Origin: Syntrophomonas wolfei subsp. methylbutyratica
Lineage (GTDB): Bacteria; Bacillota; Syntrophomonadia; Syntrophomonadales; Syntrophomonadaceae
Direction of reading: 5' to 3'
DNA: 64,000 nucleotides
Assembly: GCF_001570625.1 (NCBI RefSeq)
Contig: NZ_BBQT01000004.1
Span: forward strand, 124,001-188,000
Below the pieces are notes generated by a model that made no database searches, was not told where the DNA came from, and saw only the letters and a list, made by a program, of their open reading frames with translations. A program made the translations under genes and the position numbers. Each line of letters begins with the position of its first letter. Position 1 is the stretch's first letter. Of this stretch, positions 51,828-60,278 are shown one piece after another.

Positions 51828-53464
51828 TTATCCGCCTGAGAGAGTTGATACTGCCGCTTAATCATAGTGAAAAGCAGCTAAAGGAAGCAGCAGCTCGCCG
51901 TTTAGCCATAGCCAAAAGTGAGATCCGTTCTTTGCGTCTGGTAAGGAAGTCCATAGATGCCCGAAAAAAGAGGATTTGCTTTTCCTATATTGTTGATTTG
52001 GAAGTTGATGATAAGCTGTCTTTTCCGGAAAAAATAGCCAGAGTAATCGAGCCTGAGGAGCAGGCAGGAGCTGTCCATCTTACCCCTGGTACGGAAGGCC
52101 TGGCCCAATCACCTATCATAGTAGGGGCAGGCCCGGCCGGCCTTTTTTGTGCCCTGTACCTGGCCCGTCATGGTTATCGGCCGGTACTGCTGGAACAGGG
52201 GCAGGATATCGACCGCCGGGTTAAAAGCGTGGAGAGATTTTGGAAAAAGGCCGAGCTAAATCCCCGCTCCAATGTGCAATTTGGTGAGGGTGGAGCCGGC
52301 AGCTTTTCCGATGGCAAGCTTACCACTCGTATTGACGATAAACGCATTAGCTATGTTTTGCGTAGTTTCGTAGAGTTTGGCGCCGATGAGGAAATACTCT
52401 ATATGAAAAAGCCTCATGTTGGGACTGATGCCATCCGGCAGGTAGTAAAGAATATGCGGCAGGAGATACTTGGCCTGGGTGGCGAGTGCTATTTTGATGC
52501 TTGTTTAACCGACATAAAAGTTAACCATTCGCTACTGGAAAGCATAATAATAAACCATGAAACGGAAGTACCCTGCTCTCTGTTGGTATTGGCGGTGGGA
52601 AACAGTGCGCGTGATGTTTATCGCCTGCTCTATCGCCGGGGGGTAAGCCTTATCCCCAAGGCTTTTGCGGTTGGAGTAAGGGTTGAGCATCCCCAGTCCT
52701 TGATTGATCGCATTCAATTTGGGAAATATGCCGGGCACCCGCGTCTCGGTGCCGCTGAATATAATCTAAGCCACCACGAAAAAGAAAGTCGACCCTGTTA
52801 TAGCTTCTGCATGTGTCCGGGCGGTTATGTAATTGGGGCTTCATCTGCAGCCGGTCAACTGGTAACCAACGGAATGAGTTACCGGGCACGGAACAGTGGT
52901 GTTGCCAACAGTGCTTTGGTAGTGGGGGTAAACCCGGCCGATTGGGACAATCAGACTTTGGGAGGCCTGGAGTTCCAGGAGAAGCTGGAAAGACAGGCTT
53001 TTATCATGGGAGGCGGCAACTACCATGCCCCGGCCCAGTATTTAAAGGATTTTCTGCTTCAGCTTCCCAGCTACTCCCTGGAAGACTCCCTGGCCACTTA
53101 TCAACCCGGGGTAAAAGCCTCCAACCTCTGGGAATTGTTCCCAGCTGAAATCTGCCATACTATGCAGCGAGGGATAGAGGCCTGGGGAAGAAAACTGCGC
53201 GGTTTCATAAGCGAAAAGGCGGTTATAACCGGAGTGGAAACACGTACTTCAGCACCACTGCGGATTCTGCGCCAGGAAAACTTATCTTCAGTGGATATTG
53301 ATAACCTTTATCCCTGTGGCGAAGGGGCTGGTTATGCCGGGGGAATAATCAGCTCCGCCATAGATGGTTTGAAAGTAGCGGAGAGAATAATTTCCACTTA
53401 CCAAAAACCTGCACGAAAAGTCAAGGTAAATAGTAATAGTGTTTGTGATGCCCGGGAACTTTAA
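51824..53464 (+). CDS. FAD-dependent dehydrogenase of unknown substrate (COG2509-type)
   Basis: 546 residues. N-terminal ~90-residue domain (LRLVRKSIDARKKRICFSYI), FAD motif PIIVGAGPAGLFCALYLARH, LEQGQDIDRRVKSVERFW, GEGGAGSFSDGKLTTRI, and C-terminal YPCGEGAGYAGGIISSAIDG. The family occurs commonly beside glmM or cdaR in Clostridia; its reaction is not known to me. It overlaps cdaR by 4 bases, so it is part of the same operon. Confidence 0.9.
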   Translation: MIIRLRELILPLNHSEKQLKEAAARRLAIAKSEIRSLRLVRKSIDARKKRICFSYIVDLEVDDKLSFPEKIARVIEPEEQAGAVHLTPGTEGLAQSPIIVGAGPAGLFCALYLARHGYRPVLLEQGQDIDRRVKSVERFWKKAELNPRSNVQFGEGGAGSFSDGKLTTRIDDKRISYVLRSFVEFGADEEILYMKKPHVGTDAIRQVVKNMRQEILGLGGECYFDACLTDIKVNHSLLESIIINHETEVPCSLLVLAVGNSARDVYRLLYRRGVSLIPKAFAVGVRVEHPQSLIDRIQFGKYAGHPRLGAAEYNLSHHEKESRPCYSFCMCPGGYVIGASSAAGQLVTNGMSYRARNSGVANSALVVGVNPADWDNQTLGGLEFQEKLERQAFIMGGGNYHAPAQYLKDFLLQLPSYSLEDSLATYQPGVKASNLWELFPAEICHTMQRGIEAWGRKLRGFISEKAVITGVETRTSAPLRILRQENLSSVDIDNLYPCGEGAGYAGGIISSAIDGLKVAERIISTYQKPARKVKVNSNSVCDAREL

Positions 53465-53694
53465 GGAATGAGGATAGAGTGCTTTCCTGGCTAGCCCCAG
53501 AGTAAACTTTTGCTTAGCATTGGGGTATATGGTAAATAAAGTAAAATATCCTGTAATTGGAAAGAAAGCAACAAAGGTTTATGGCTTGTTTTATATTGAA
53601 ATCCGGCTATTTGTGCAGTATAATTTTGCAGTGATGATTTTTGACAAAAGCTGGGTTTTCTAAAGTGATGATTACAATGGGGAGGAAGTAAGCG

Positions 53695-55047
53695 TTGGGT
53701 AAACTATTTGGAACAGATGGAGTAAGAGGTGTGGCCAATCTGGAACTTACACCCGAATTAGCTTTTCAACTGGGTAGAGCCGGTAGTTATGTTCTGGCGC
53801 GTCATGAGGCCAGTAAACGACCCCGGATACTGGTGGGAAAGGATACCAGGATTTCAGGCGACATGCTGGAAGCGGCCTTAATAGCCGGTATTTGCTCCAC
53901 CGGAGCAGATGTATTGATGGTAGGAATACTTCCTACTCCGGCAGTTGCCTTCCTTACCCAAAGATACCAGGCTTCTTGCGGAGTGGTAATATCGGCTTCG
54001 CATAATCCGCTGGAAGACAACGGTATCAAGTTTTTCGGCCCCAGTGGCTACAAGCTGCCCGATGAACTGGAGGAGGAAATCGAAGAACTGGTTTTAGCCG
54101 GAACCCAGGAACTCCAGCGCCCCCAGGGTGAAGACGTGGGAAGGGTTTACCTGGTAGCTGAGGCCAGAAACAACTATTTGGATTATCTTATTTCCTGTTA
54201 TTCCCTGGATCGGAACCTGGCGGGCATAACTGTAGTTGTTGATTGTGCCAACGGCGCGGCCTATTCCACTGGCCCGGAATTATGGAGTCGATTGGGGGCC
54301 CAGGTTATAGCTATAAACAACTACCCTAATGGGGTAAATATCAATGAGCGCTGCGGCTCCACCTATACTGAAGGGCTCCGAAGAGCGGTGGTGGAACATA
54401 AAGCGGATATAGGCATTGCTTATGACGGTGATGCTGATCGCTGTATAGTTGTTGATGAAAGAGGCAACGAGCTGGATGGAGATCATATTATAATGATCTG
54501 CGCTCTGGATATGAACAGCCGGGGGGAATTGAATCCCCCGCTGGTGGCAGCTACAGTTATGAGTAATATAGGCCTGGATATAGCTTTGCGCCGCGAGAAT
54601 ATTCAGGTGGCCGGTTGTAAAGTCGGCGATCGCTATGTTTTGGAAAAAATGAAGGAGAGCGGCGCCCTGCTGGGCGGGGAACAATCAGGGCATATAATCT
54701 TTCTGGAGCATGCCACTACCGGAGACGGCCTTTTGACCTCATTGAAGGTAGCGGAAGTTCTCCGGCGTTCCGGCCTGACCCTGTCTGAATTGGCTCGGGG
54801 CCTGGAGAAACGGCCCCAATTACTGGTTAACCTGCGTATGGAAAACAAGGATAAAATCCTGGCTCATCCTCTGGTGCAGGAAGCCCTGAAGCAGGCGGAG
54901 GAGAGGCTGGGGGAATGGGGCAAACTGGTAGTCCGGCCCTCGGGAACCGAGCCGGTGGTCCGGATAATGGCCCAGGGCCCAGAGCAGTACTTGCTGGAGG
55001 AGGTGATTGCTGAAATAAAACAAAGCATAGAAAGAGCTCAGGCCTAA
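53695..55047 (+). CDS. glmM: Phosphoglucosamine mutase
   Basis: 450 residues. Starts LGKLFGTDGVRGVANLELTP; active Ser102 in ISASHNPLEDNGIKFFG; Mg loop AYDGDADRCIVVD; phosphate loop VRPSGTEPVVRIMAQG. It converts glucosamine-6-P to glucosamine-1-P for UDP-GlcNAc and peptidoglycan. TTG 53695 follows GGGGAGGAAGTAAGCG. In many Firmicutes CdaA and GlmM interact, and glmS follows; that order is kept here, with element C7 inserted. A piece of its 3' part (54814-54890) is duplicated at 63303. Confidence 0.95.
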   Translation: MGKLFGTDGVRGVANLELTPELAFQLGRAGSYVLARHEASKRPRILVGKDTRISGDMLEAALIAGICSTGADVLMVGILPTPAVAFLTQRYQASCGVVISASHNPLEDNGIKFFGPSGYKLPDELEEEIEELVLAGTQELQRPQGEDVGRVYLVAEARNNYLDYLISCYSLDRNLAGITVVVDCANGAAYSTGPELWSRLGAQVIAINNYPNGVNINERCGSTYTEGLRRAVVEHKADIGIAYDGDADRCIVVDERGNELDGDHIIMICALDMNSRGELNPPLVAATVMSNIGLDIALRRENIQVAGCKVGDRYVLEKMKESGALLGGEQSGHIIFLEHATTGDGLLTSLKVAEVLRRSGLTLSELARGLEKRPQLLVNLRMENKDKILAHPLVQEALKQAEERLGEWGKLVVRPSGTEPVVRIMAQGPEQYLLEEVIAEIKQSIERAQA

Positions 55048-55109
55048 TGCCCAAGCTCATTTTAGCGCCTGCCCCGACACGCAAAAGATGCCATGTATTA
55101 TTGGATATG

Positions 55110-55379
55110 ACTCCACTGCGAAAACCCCTTTTGTTGCATAAGGGTTGCATAAATATACAAAGCGAGCGTTGGCGAAGCATGGTTGCAACGCCCGGCGAAG
55201 GCGAGCAGGCGAAAGGGGGCGAGCGACAGGATGTCGCGAGAGCGCTATACGACCATGGATGGGAGGTTAGCGTGTACCCCTTGAGCCGCGAGACAAGCCG
55301 CAGGTGTTGCCCATGCGAAGACTATGAGCGGTATATTTATACAAGCCAATGAATATTAATAACTTTTTGCAGTAGAATC
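55110..55379 (+). repeat. Family C element, copy C7 (no D module)
   Basis: From ACTCCACTGCGAAAACCCC to CTTTTTGCAGTAGAATC. The 8-bp sequence TGGATATG lies just outside both ends (55102-55109 and 55380-55387), the clearest target-site duplication in the window. It separates glmM from the ribozyme and glmS. Confidence 0.93.
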
Positions 55380-55427
55380 TGGATATGCATTAGCATAGAG
55401 TTTTGCTGATTAATTCATAATATAGGT

Positions 55428-55590
55428 GAGCATCGGAGTACCGGGTGACGAGGAGGGGGTTTATCGAATTTGTCGGCGGATGCCCCCCGGTGACCACCAC
55501 CGTTAGCACGGCTACAAAGACCCGCAGCAATGCGGGTGACAAAAGCCATGCGTGGGAAAGCGCGGGAAAGCTAATCCGCCTCGCTGCTTC
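55428..55590 (+). ncRNA. glmS ribozyme: glmS-type self-cleaving ribozyme with altered cleavage-site sequence
   Basis: The conserved core is clear: GTGACGAGGAGGGGGTTTATCG (55445-55466), TCGGCGGATGCC with CCCCCCGG (55473-55490), a CACCGTTAGCACGG hairpin, AATGCGGGTGACAAAAGCC (55529-55547) and the 3' part GCGGGAAAGCTAATCCGCCTCGC (55562 on). It binds glucosamine-6-P, cleaves its own mRNA and lowers GlmS production. The bases after the expected cleavage point read GAGCATCGGAGTACCGG where the family normally has AGCGCC; GCGCC has become GCATC. Whether it still cleaves is open. It ends about 95 bases before the glmS start. Confidence 0.9.
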
Positions 55591-55685
55591 TTGAATTTTG
55601 AGAATCAAATGAACATCGAAATGAAAAAAGTTGTGTAATAGTTTTTAAAATAACCCCAAATATAAACAAAATTGGAGGTTAATAT

Positions 55686-56789
55686 ATGAGTGAAATTGAA
55701 AAAGGCGAGTTCGAGCATTTTATGCTTAAGGAGATTCACGAGCAGCCTGAAGCCATCCGCAAAACCCTGGCCGGAAGAATTAGAGACGGTCGGGTGGATT
55801 TTTCCGATTTGGAATTTGATAACGTATTTAAAAATACCGGCAAGATAATTATTGCCGCTTGTGGGACATCCTATCATGCGGGAATGGTAGGTCGTCTAGT
55901 CATAGAAAAACTGGCTCGCATCCCGGTTGAAATTGACCTGGCTTCCGAATTCCGTTATCGTGAGGTATTGTGGAATCCCAATGACCTGGTAATAGTAATT
56001 AGCCAGTCCGGTGAAACTTCCGATACCCTGGCTGCCCTGAGAGAAGCCCGGCATAACGGCATCAAGGTTCTGGCTATTACCAATGTGCCGGGAAGTACTA
56101 TCGCCCAGGAAGCGGAGCGGGTGATTTACACCCACGCCGGCCCGGAAATAGCGATTGCTTCCACCAAGGCCTATTCTGCTCAACTGCTTATTATGTACCT
56201 GCTGGCTTTGTATCTGGCCTCCCTGAGAGAGAGTTGCGATGCGGCCAAACTCGAAGACCTGGCGAGCGAACTCCTGGCTGTGGATGCTATCGTAGAGAAT
56301 GTCTTGCAAGAACAGCAGCATATTAAAGAAATGGCCGAGAAGTATCACAAGGTGCAGAGCATCTTTTTCCTGGGTCGTGGCTTGGATTATCCCGTAGCCA
56401 TGGAAGGAGCCCTCAAACTCAAGGAGACTTCCTATATCCATGCTGAAGCTTATGCAACCGGTGAGCTCTTGCATGGCCCGCTGGCCCTTATCGAGCAGGG
56501 AGTACCTGTACTGACCCTGATCAGCCAGGATAAACTGGTGGATAAATCCATGGCCAACATTAAAGAAATCAAAGCCCGGGGAGCGGTGGTATTGGCTATC
56601 TGCAAGGAAAACCTGCAGGAGCACTGCCAGGAATGTGATGAAAAAATTCTCTTGCCTCGGATAAATCCTATGCTGGCTCCCATCGTAGCCGTTGTTCCCC
56701 TGCAGATTTTTGCATATTATATGGCACTCTTCCGTGGTAATGATGTTGATAAGCCCCGTAACCTGGTCAAAAGCGTAATGGGGGACTAG
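55686..56789 (+). CDS. glmS: GlmS isomerase domain without the glutaminase domain
   Basis: 367 residues, equal to the C-terminal isomerase half of GlmS (usual length ~600). It begins MSEIEKGEFEHFMLKEIHEQ, which is the normal interdomain linker, and ATG 55686 has a good ribosome site TTGGAGGTTAATAT. Both SIS domains are complete: CGTSYHAG, SQSGETSDTLAAL, KLKETSYIHAEAYATGELLH, GPLALI and the end PRNLVKSV. Residues matching E. coli Lys485, Glu488, His504 and Lys603 are present; the usual GELKHG reads GELLHG. The Cys1 amidotransferase domain that releases ammonia from glutamine is absent, and the upstream DNA is ribozyme. It may use free ammonia, borrow a separate glutaminase, or only isomerise. 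Confidence 0.92.
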   Translation: MSEIEKGEFEHFMLKEIHEQPEAIRKTLAGRIRDGRVDFSDLEFDNVFKNTGKIIIAACGTSYHAGMVGRLVIEKLARIPVEIDLASEFRYREVLWNPNDLVIVISQSGETSDTLAALREARHNGIKVLAITNVPGSTIAQEAERVIYTHAGPEIAIASTKAYSAQLLIMYLLALYLASLRESCDAAKLEDLASELLAVDAIVENVLQEQQHIKEMAEKYHKVQSIFFLGRGLDYPVAMEGALKLKETSYIHAEAYATGELLHGPLALIEQGVPVLTLISQDKLVDKSMANIKEIKARGAVVLAICKENLQEHCQECDEKILLPRINPMLAPIVAVVPLQIFAYYMALFRGNDVDKPRNLVKSVMGD

Positions 56790-56999
56790 GGAGGAAAAGC
56801 ACATGTTCTAAGATAATGCCAGCCTGGCAATTTTTCCACCTGGAGCTGGAGCATGAAGAATACACGATGGGAATAATTTACAAATGATAATCATACGGTA
56901 ACCAGGGCAAGTGAATTGAGTGGGACCTCTGCCAAGTACCGCTGCATTCTTATCCTCACTAATGGTGGTATTTTTATTGGTCACAGGATTAAAAAATAT

Positions 57000-57035
57000 G
57001 ATGAACCCTTCCCATACATCCGGGAAGGGTTCATC
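57000..57035 (+). terminator. Intrinsic hairpin downstream of glmS
   Basis: GATGAACCCTTCCC (57000-57013) pairs perfectly with GGGAAGGGTTCATC (57022-57035). No long U-run follows (GTTAG), but an A-run precedes it, so it may work for the minus strand. The 540-base region after glmS holds this hairpin and one small possible ORF. Confidence 0.65.
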
Positions 57036-57120
57036 GTTAGGAGAAGGCAAATAAATTCAAAAGGACGAGTATTAGAAATCGGCTGCAAGGTTTTTAGGCA
57101 TAATGATGGGCTTGGTCGGT

Positions 57121-57252
57121 TTAATTAGGATTTTCGGGAATAACCGGTCCTTTATCAGTTATTTTACCTCCAGCTTTATATGCGCTACTTGGTAATACTC
57201 GTCTGTTTGGGGTATTCCTGGCTCCAGCATGAGTGGTAACTCCTTTTCCCAT
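57121..57252 (-). CDS. Possible 43-residue peptide
   Basis: ATG 57252 opens a polar, Gly/Lys-rich peptide (MGKGVTTHAGARNTPNRRVL...KITDKGPVIPENPN). The composition looks protein-like, but no convincing ribosome site precedes the ATG, and no family is recognised. The hairpin at 57000-57035, with A/T-rich flank on this strand, would be its terminator. Low confidence. Confidence 0.3.
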   Translation of the reverse strand: MGKGVTTHAGARNTPNRRVLPSSAYKAGGKITDKGPVIPENPN

Positions 57253-57330
57253 GATTGTATATATTAGCTATTAGGGATGGGATAATTCAGAGTGGGTTGG
57301 GGTTGGTGAAAGGGTGAAAGGGGATGGCTT

Positions 57331-58389
57331 ATGCAGCTGAAATATGGGTATAGCCGGGGATTGAAACTGAATCTATCTGATCCCCAAATTGATGGAAGTA
57401 CTGCAGGTTATGGAAAAATTGCTCTGCCGGGCGGGTATGGCAGGGCCGGGTTTAAGATAAGGTCCCGTAGCTGGAGCAAGTTTAAGGCGCCGGGCAAAAG
57501 GGATGAGGTGCTAAGGGAACATGCCATATTGGAGTCCCGGATTATGGATATGGCGGAACTGGGAGAGCATATATTTTACGCTCTGGGACAACAACAGGGA
57601 TTTTCTCTTATTCGCCTGGGGGACTCGGAACTGATTATTCTGGCTCAGGATATTGTTTTTCCCACTAATCTGGAGCTAAAGAAATGGGCTGGCCTGATGG
57701 CAGCTCTCTCTCATGATCCGGAGCTGGGGGATGGTGATAATGAGGCAAGTCGCTGGGAAGATTTTTTGAGTCTTTCCGGGGTTCAGTTTCCGGATAAAGG
57801 AGCCCAGGATTACTTGATCAAGGCTTTGCATTCGGCTACCCTGGTGGGGATTCCAACTACCAACCGCCCGGGGCGCTCCGCCGCCCATATTAGGCTGATT
57901 CAGGGTTTCCAAACCACCCTTTTTAAGGTTCTGGAGAAATTGCAGATACCATTAAATGCTATGCGTTTCTGTGATTCCGCTGCCCATTATATGATTCACG
58001 CTTCCGGACTACTGCGGCAAATTCTTCTGCCGGATCAGTATCCGGGGCTCAGGGAGCGCTATTCCCTGCCCTATTCCAAACCGAGAGTCTTACTTATAGG
58101 CAACCGGGCTGCCGAGTTTGCTGAATTCTTAACTGCCAATAACTGCGATATTGTGGGAGCCATCTCCCGGGTCGGTATGAATAATATCGAGGAGGTAATC
58201 CAGGAAAGCTATTATTATTCATTTGAACTGGCCCTGGTTTCCGCGGGTTCGGCGGCTAAATACATCTGCAGCAGCATTAGCGCCAGGGGAAAAGTAGCCC
58301 TGGATACCGGCCAGTTGTTTGATGTATTGCTGGCTTCCGGCCAGTTTGATCACCAGGGCTTTAAGATTCCCTACTACCTGATGCTTTAA
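57331..58389 (+). CDS. GT-D fold-like glycosyltransferase-related protein
   Basis: 352 residues. After a variable N-terminus it shows FSLIRLGDSELIILAQDIVF near residue 95 and, near the end, LALVSAGSAAKYICSSIS and GKVALDTGQLFDVLLAS, a pattern of the GT-D (DUF1792-type) domain found in surface glycosylation systems. The Asp in GDSE and the NRA/ARGKVALDTG loop would form the sugar-nucleotide site. Donor and acceptor are unknown. ATG 57331 has AAAGGGGATGGCTT before it. It is a single gene ended by a palindromic hairpin. Confidence 0.7.
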   Translation: MQLKYGYSRGLKLNLSDPQIDGSTAGYGKIALPGGYGRAGFKIRSRSWSKFKAPGKRDEVLREHAILESRIMDMAELGEHIFYALGQQQGFSLIRLGDSELIILAQDIVFPTNLELKKWAGLMAALSHDPELGDGDNEASRWEDFLSLSGVQFPDKGAQDYLIKALHSATLVGIPTTNRPGRSAAHIRLIQGFQTTLFKVLEKLQIPLNAMRFCDSAAHYMIHASGLLRQILLPDQYPGLRERYSLPYSKPRVLLIGNRAAEFAEFLTANNCDIVGAISRVGMNNIEEVIQESYYYSFELALVSAGSAAKYICSSISARGKVALDTGQLFDVLLASGQFDHQGFKIPYYLML

Positions 58390-58421
58390 GAATTGGAAAA
58401 AGAATATTCAATGGTATTGGC

Positions 58422-58445
58422 AAACCCCAGCTGCAGCTGGGGTTT
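58422..58445 (+). terminator. Perfect palindromic hairpin after GT-D-like gene
   Basis: AAACCCCAGCTG and CAGCTGGGGTTT abut (58422-58445), followed by AGCTTTT. A further inverted pair AGCTTTTC/GAAAGCT lies just after. Acts as a terminator on either strand. Confidence 0.75.
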
Positions 58446-58549
58446 AGCTTTTCATAAAGTGATAATGGAAAGCTAAAGCTGGGTTTTTTAGGCTTGAATT
58501 TTGCCCCGCTGCCTTCCTCAATTATACCTTTTGTGTAAACACATAATTG

Positions 58550-58819
58550 ATTCTACTGCAAAAAGTTATTAATATTCATTGGCTTGTATAAATATACCGC
58601 TCGCAGTCTTCGCATGGGCAACACCTGCGGCTTGTCTCGCGGCTCAAGGGGTACACGCTAACCTCCCATCCATGGTCGTATAGCGCTCTCGCGACGTCCT
58701 GTCGCTCGCCCCCTTTCGCCTGCTCGCCTTCGCCGGGCGTTGCAACCATGCTTCGCCAACGCTCGCTTTGTATATTTATGCAACCCTTATGCAACAAAAG
58801 GGGTTTTCGCAGTGGAGTC
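58550..58819 (-). repeat. Family C element, copy C8 (no D module)
   Basis: Inverted copy, ATTCTACTGCAAAAAG to GCGAAAACCCC-type end GCAGTGGAGTC, nearly identical to C6. ATAATT lies outside both ends (left ATAATTG, right ATAATTT). With C7 in the opposite orientation it brackets the glmS and GT-D region (55.1-58.8 kb). Confidence 0.92.
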
Positions 58820-58904
58820 ATAATTTAGCAGGAAAATCGAAAATACCCTAGAAATAAATAATAAGCAACAAAAACAAACAGAAATAGTAGGCGAGGGATG
58901 CTAT

Positions 58905-59068
58905 GCTATAATATAAACAAATTAAACGACACAAAACCGGGATATCTCCATTGTTTCTTGTTTTCGGAAAATATGCCGTCCCGGCTGCCAGAGGGGGTGG
59001 TAGTGCATTATTTTTTTCAGTACTTCTTTAGGACGGGGTCTGGAGTTTTTCAAATGAATAGAAAGGGG
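58905..59068 (+). promoter_or_regulatory. Promoter and structured leader of the 59-63 kb cluster
   Basis: TGCTATAAT at 58904-58912 is an extended -10 element with no obvious -35. The ~150-base leader can pair ACCGGGA (58936-58942) with TCCCGG (58979-58984), and has later GGGGGTGGTAG and ACGGGGTCTGGAG segments before the ribosome site AAAGGGG. It may be a riboswitch or attenuator sensing the transported or inserted ligand. It does not match the cobalamin, molybdenum-cofactor or NiCo consensus as I know them. A 62-residue ORF in the same stretch is not credible. Confidence 0.5.
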
Positions 59069-59078
59069 TATGATTCAA

Positions 59079-60209
59079 ATGGCTAAGAAAGGGTTTAAGC
59101 ATAAGACGCTGGCAATGGTTCTTTCACTATTATTAATAGTTACGGCATTAGCAGGTTGTTCGGGTTCGGAAAAAGTAAGCAATTCCAGTCCGGAAAAAGA
59201 GAGTACTACCATTACTATAACTGACATGTCAGGGAGACAAGTGGTTGTTCCTAAAGAGATTGAAAAAGTGTATTCAGCGGTTCCCATTGGGACCGTTATG
59301 CTATATACCATCAATCCGCATAAACTTATTGCCAAAAACTTCAAGTTATCAGAGTTAGAGAAAAAATACACCATCAAAGAACATCATGACTTGCCTGTAT
59401 TGGGTACTTACATTATGGGTGATACTGCCAATGAAGAAGATATATTAAAGCTAGCTCCAGATATAATAATTTATGCGGGAATTATTAATGATTCCTGGAA
59501 ATCCAAGGTGGAAGAAGCCCAGAATAGACTGGGAATACCCATTGTTATGGTCGATGGAAACCTTAAGAATGCACCGGCAGCATATGAGTTTATGGGTAAA
59601 TTATTAGGCGAAGAAGAAAAGGCTAAGGAATTAGGCGAGTATTGTAAGAATACCCTTAACGAAGCTGAAAAAATTGCCGGCAAAATACCGGAAGATGCAA
59701 AATTAAGGGTATATTATGCTTGTGGCGAAGACGGTTTAATGACCTATGCAGCAGGAAATATACATTCAGAACTCATTGAAATAGTAGGAGGGAGAAATAT
59801 AGCTGAAATAAAAGTGGGTAGCCCTTACCAAAGCTCCCGCTTATCGATGGAGCAGTTGATTAAGTGGGACCCACAATTAATAGTAAGCAATAAAGTTGAG
59901 GCACGAGGAGGAGAAGGAGGAAGTTCATCTTTACGCAGCAAGATATTAGAAAACAGCAGCCTTAATAATTTGGAAGCGGTAAAAAATAAAGAAGTGTATG
60001 AAATACCATGCGCGCCATTTAGCTGGTTTGGCCAGCCGCCATCCGTAGCTCGCATACTGGGAATAAAATGGCTGGGCAATTTGCTTTATCCGGAAGAATT
60101 TAATTATGATATAGAACAGGAGACCAAAGAATTCTATAAATTGTTCTATTCCTATGATTTATCGGAGCAGGATTTGGATGAACTCATGAGTAATGCGTTA
60201 CGAAAATAA
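59079..60209 (+). CDS. Helical-hinge (BtuF/FhuD-like) ABC binding lipoprotein
   Basis: 376 residues. Lipoprotein signal LAMVLSLLLIVTALAGC, then TITITDMSGRQVVVPKEIEK, LKLAPDIIIYAG, MEQLIKWDPQLIVSN and a C-terminal LLYPEEFNYDIEQETKEFY. This is the class III binding-protein fold used for corrinoids, siderophores, haem and some metals. ATG 59079 is preferred (AAAGGGG 10 bases upstream; ATG 59070 too close). It is first in the cluster, but no FecCD/BtuC-type permease follows, which is unusual for this class. Confidence 0.9.
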   Translation: MAKKGFKHKTLAMVLSLLLIVTALAGCSGSEKVSNSSPEKESTTITITDMSGRQVVVPKEIEKVYSAVPIGTVMLYTINPHKLIAKNFKLSELEKKYTIKEHHDLPVLGTYIMGDTANEEDILKLAPDIIIYAGIINDSWKSKVEEAQNRLGIPIVMVDGNLKNAPAAYEFMGKLLGEEEKAKELGEYCKNTLNEAEKIAGKIPEDAKLRVYYACGEDGLMTYAAGNIHSELIEIVGGRNIAEIKVGSPYQSSRLSMEQLIKWDPQLIVSNKVEARGGEGGSSSLRSKILENSSLNNLEAVKNKEVYEIPCAPFSWFGQPPSVARILGIKWLGNLLYPEEFNYDIEQETKEFYKLFYSYDLSEQDLDELMSNALRK

Positions 60210-60278
60210 CTGAACAAGATCTGCCCGGCTCCTGCTTAAAGTTAGGTGCCGGGTAATTTTATACGAGGAGTGATTGGC

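Noticed and set aside
55047-55352. ~70-100-residue ORFs inside family C elements (also 48924-49298 and 58576-58821)
   Set aside because: The same peptide appears only in the three near-identical C copies, has no ribosome site and is broken or shifted in the other copies, so it reflects repeat identity and not coding.
55380-55685. Hidden GATase domain of GlmS upstream of the ATG
   Set aside because: The stretch is occupied by the ribozyme core; no frame shows the CGIVGY start or other amidotransferase motifs.
55896-56804. 302-residue minus-strand ORF opposite glmS
   Set aside because: Shadow of the SIS-domain gene; I checked whether it could be a missing GATase and it has no such motifs.
58898-59086. 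62-residue ORF in the leader of the 59 kb cluster
   Set aside because: No ribosome site, overlaps the promoter -10 and the next gene's start; better explained as untranslated leader.
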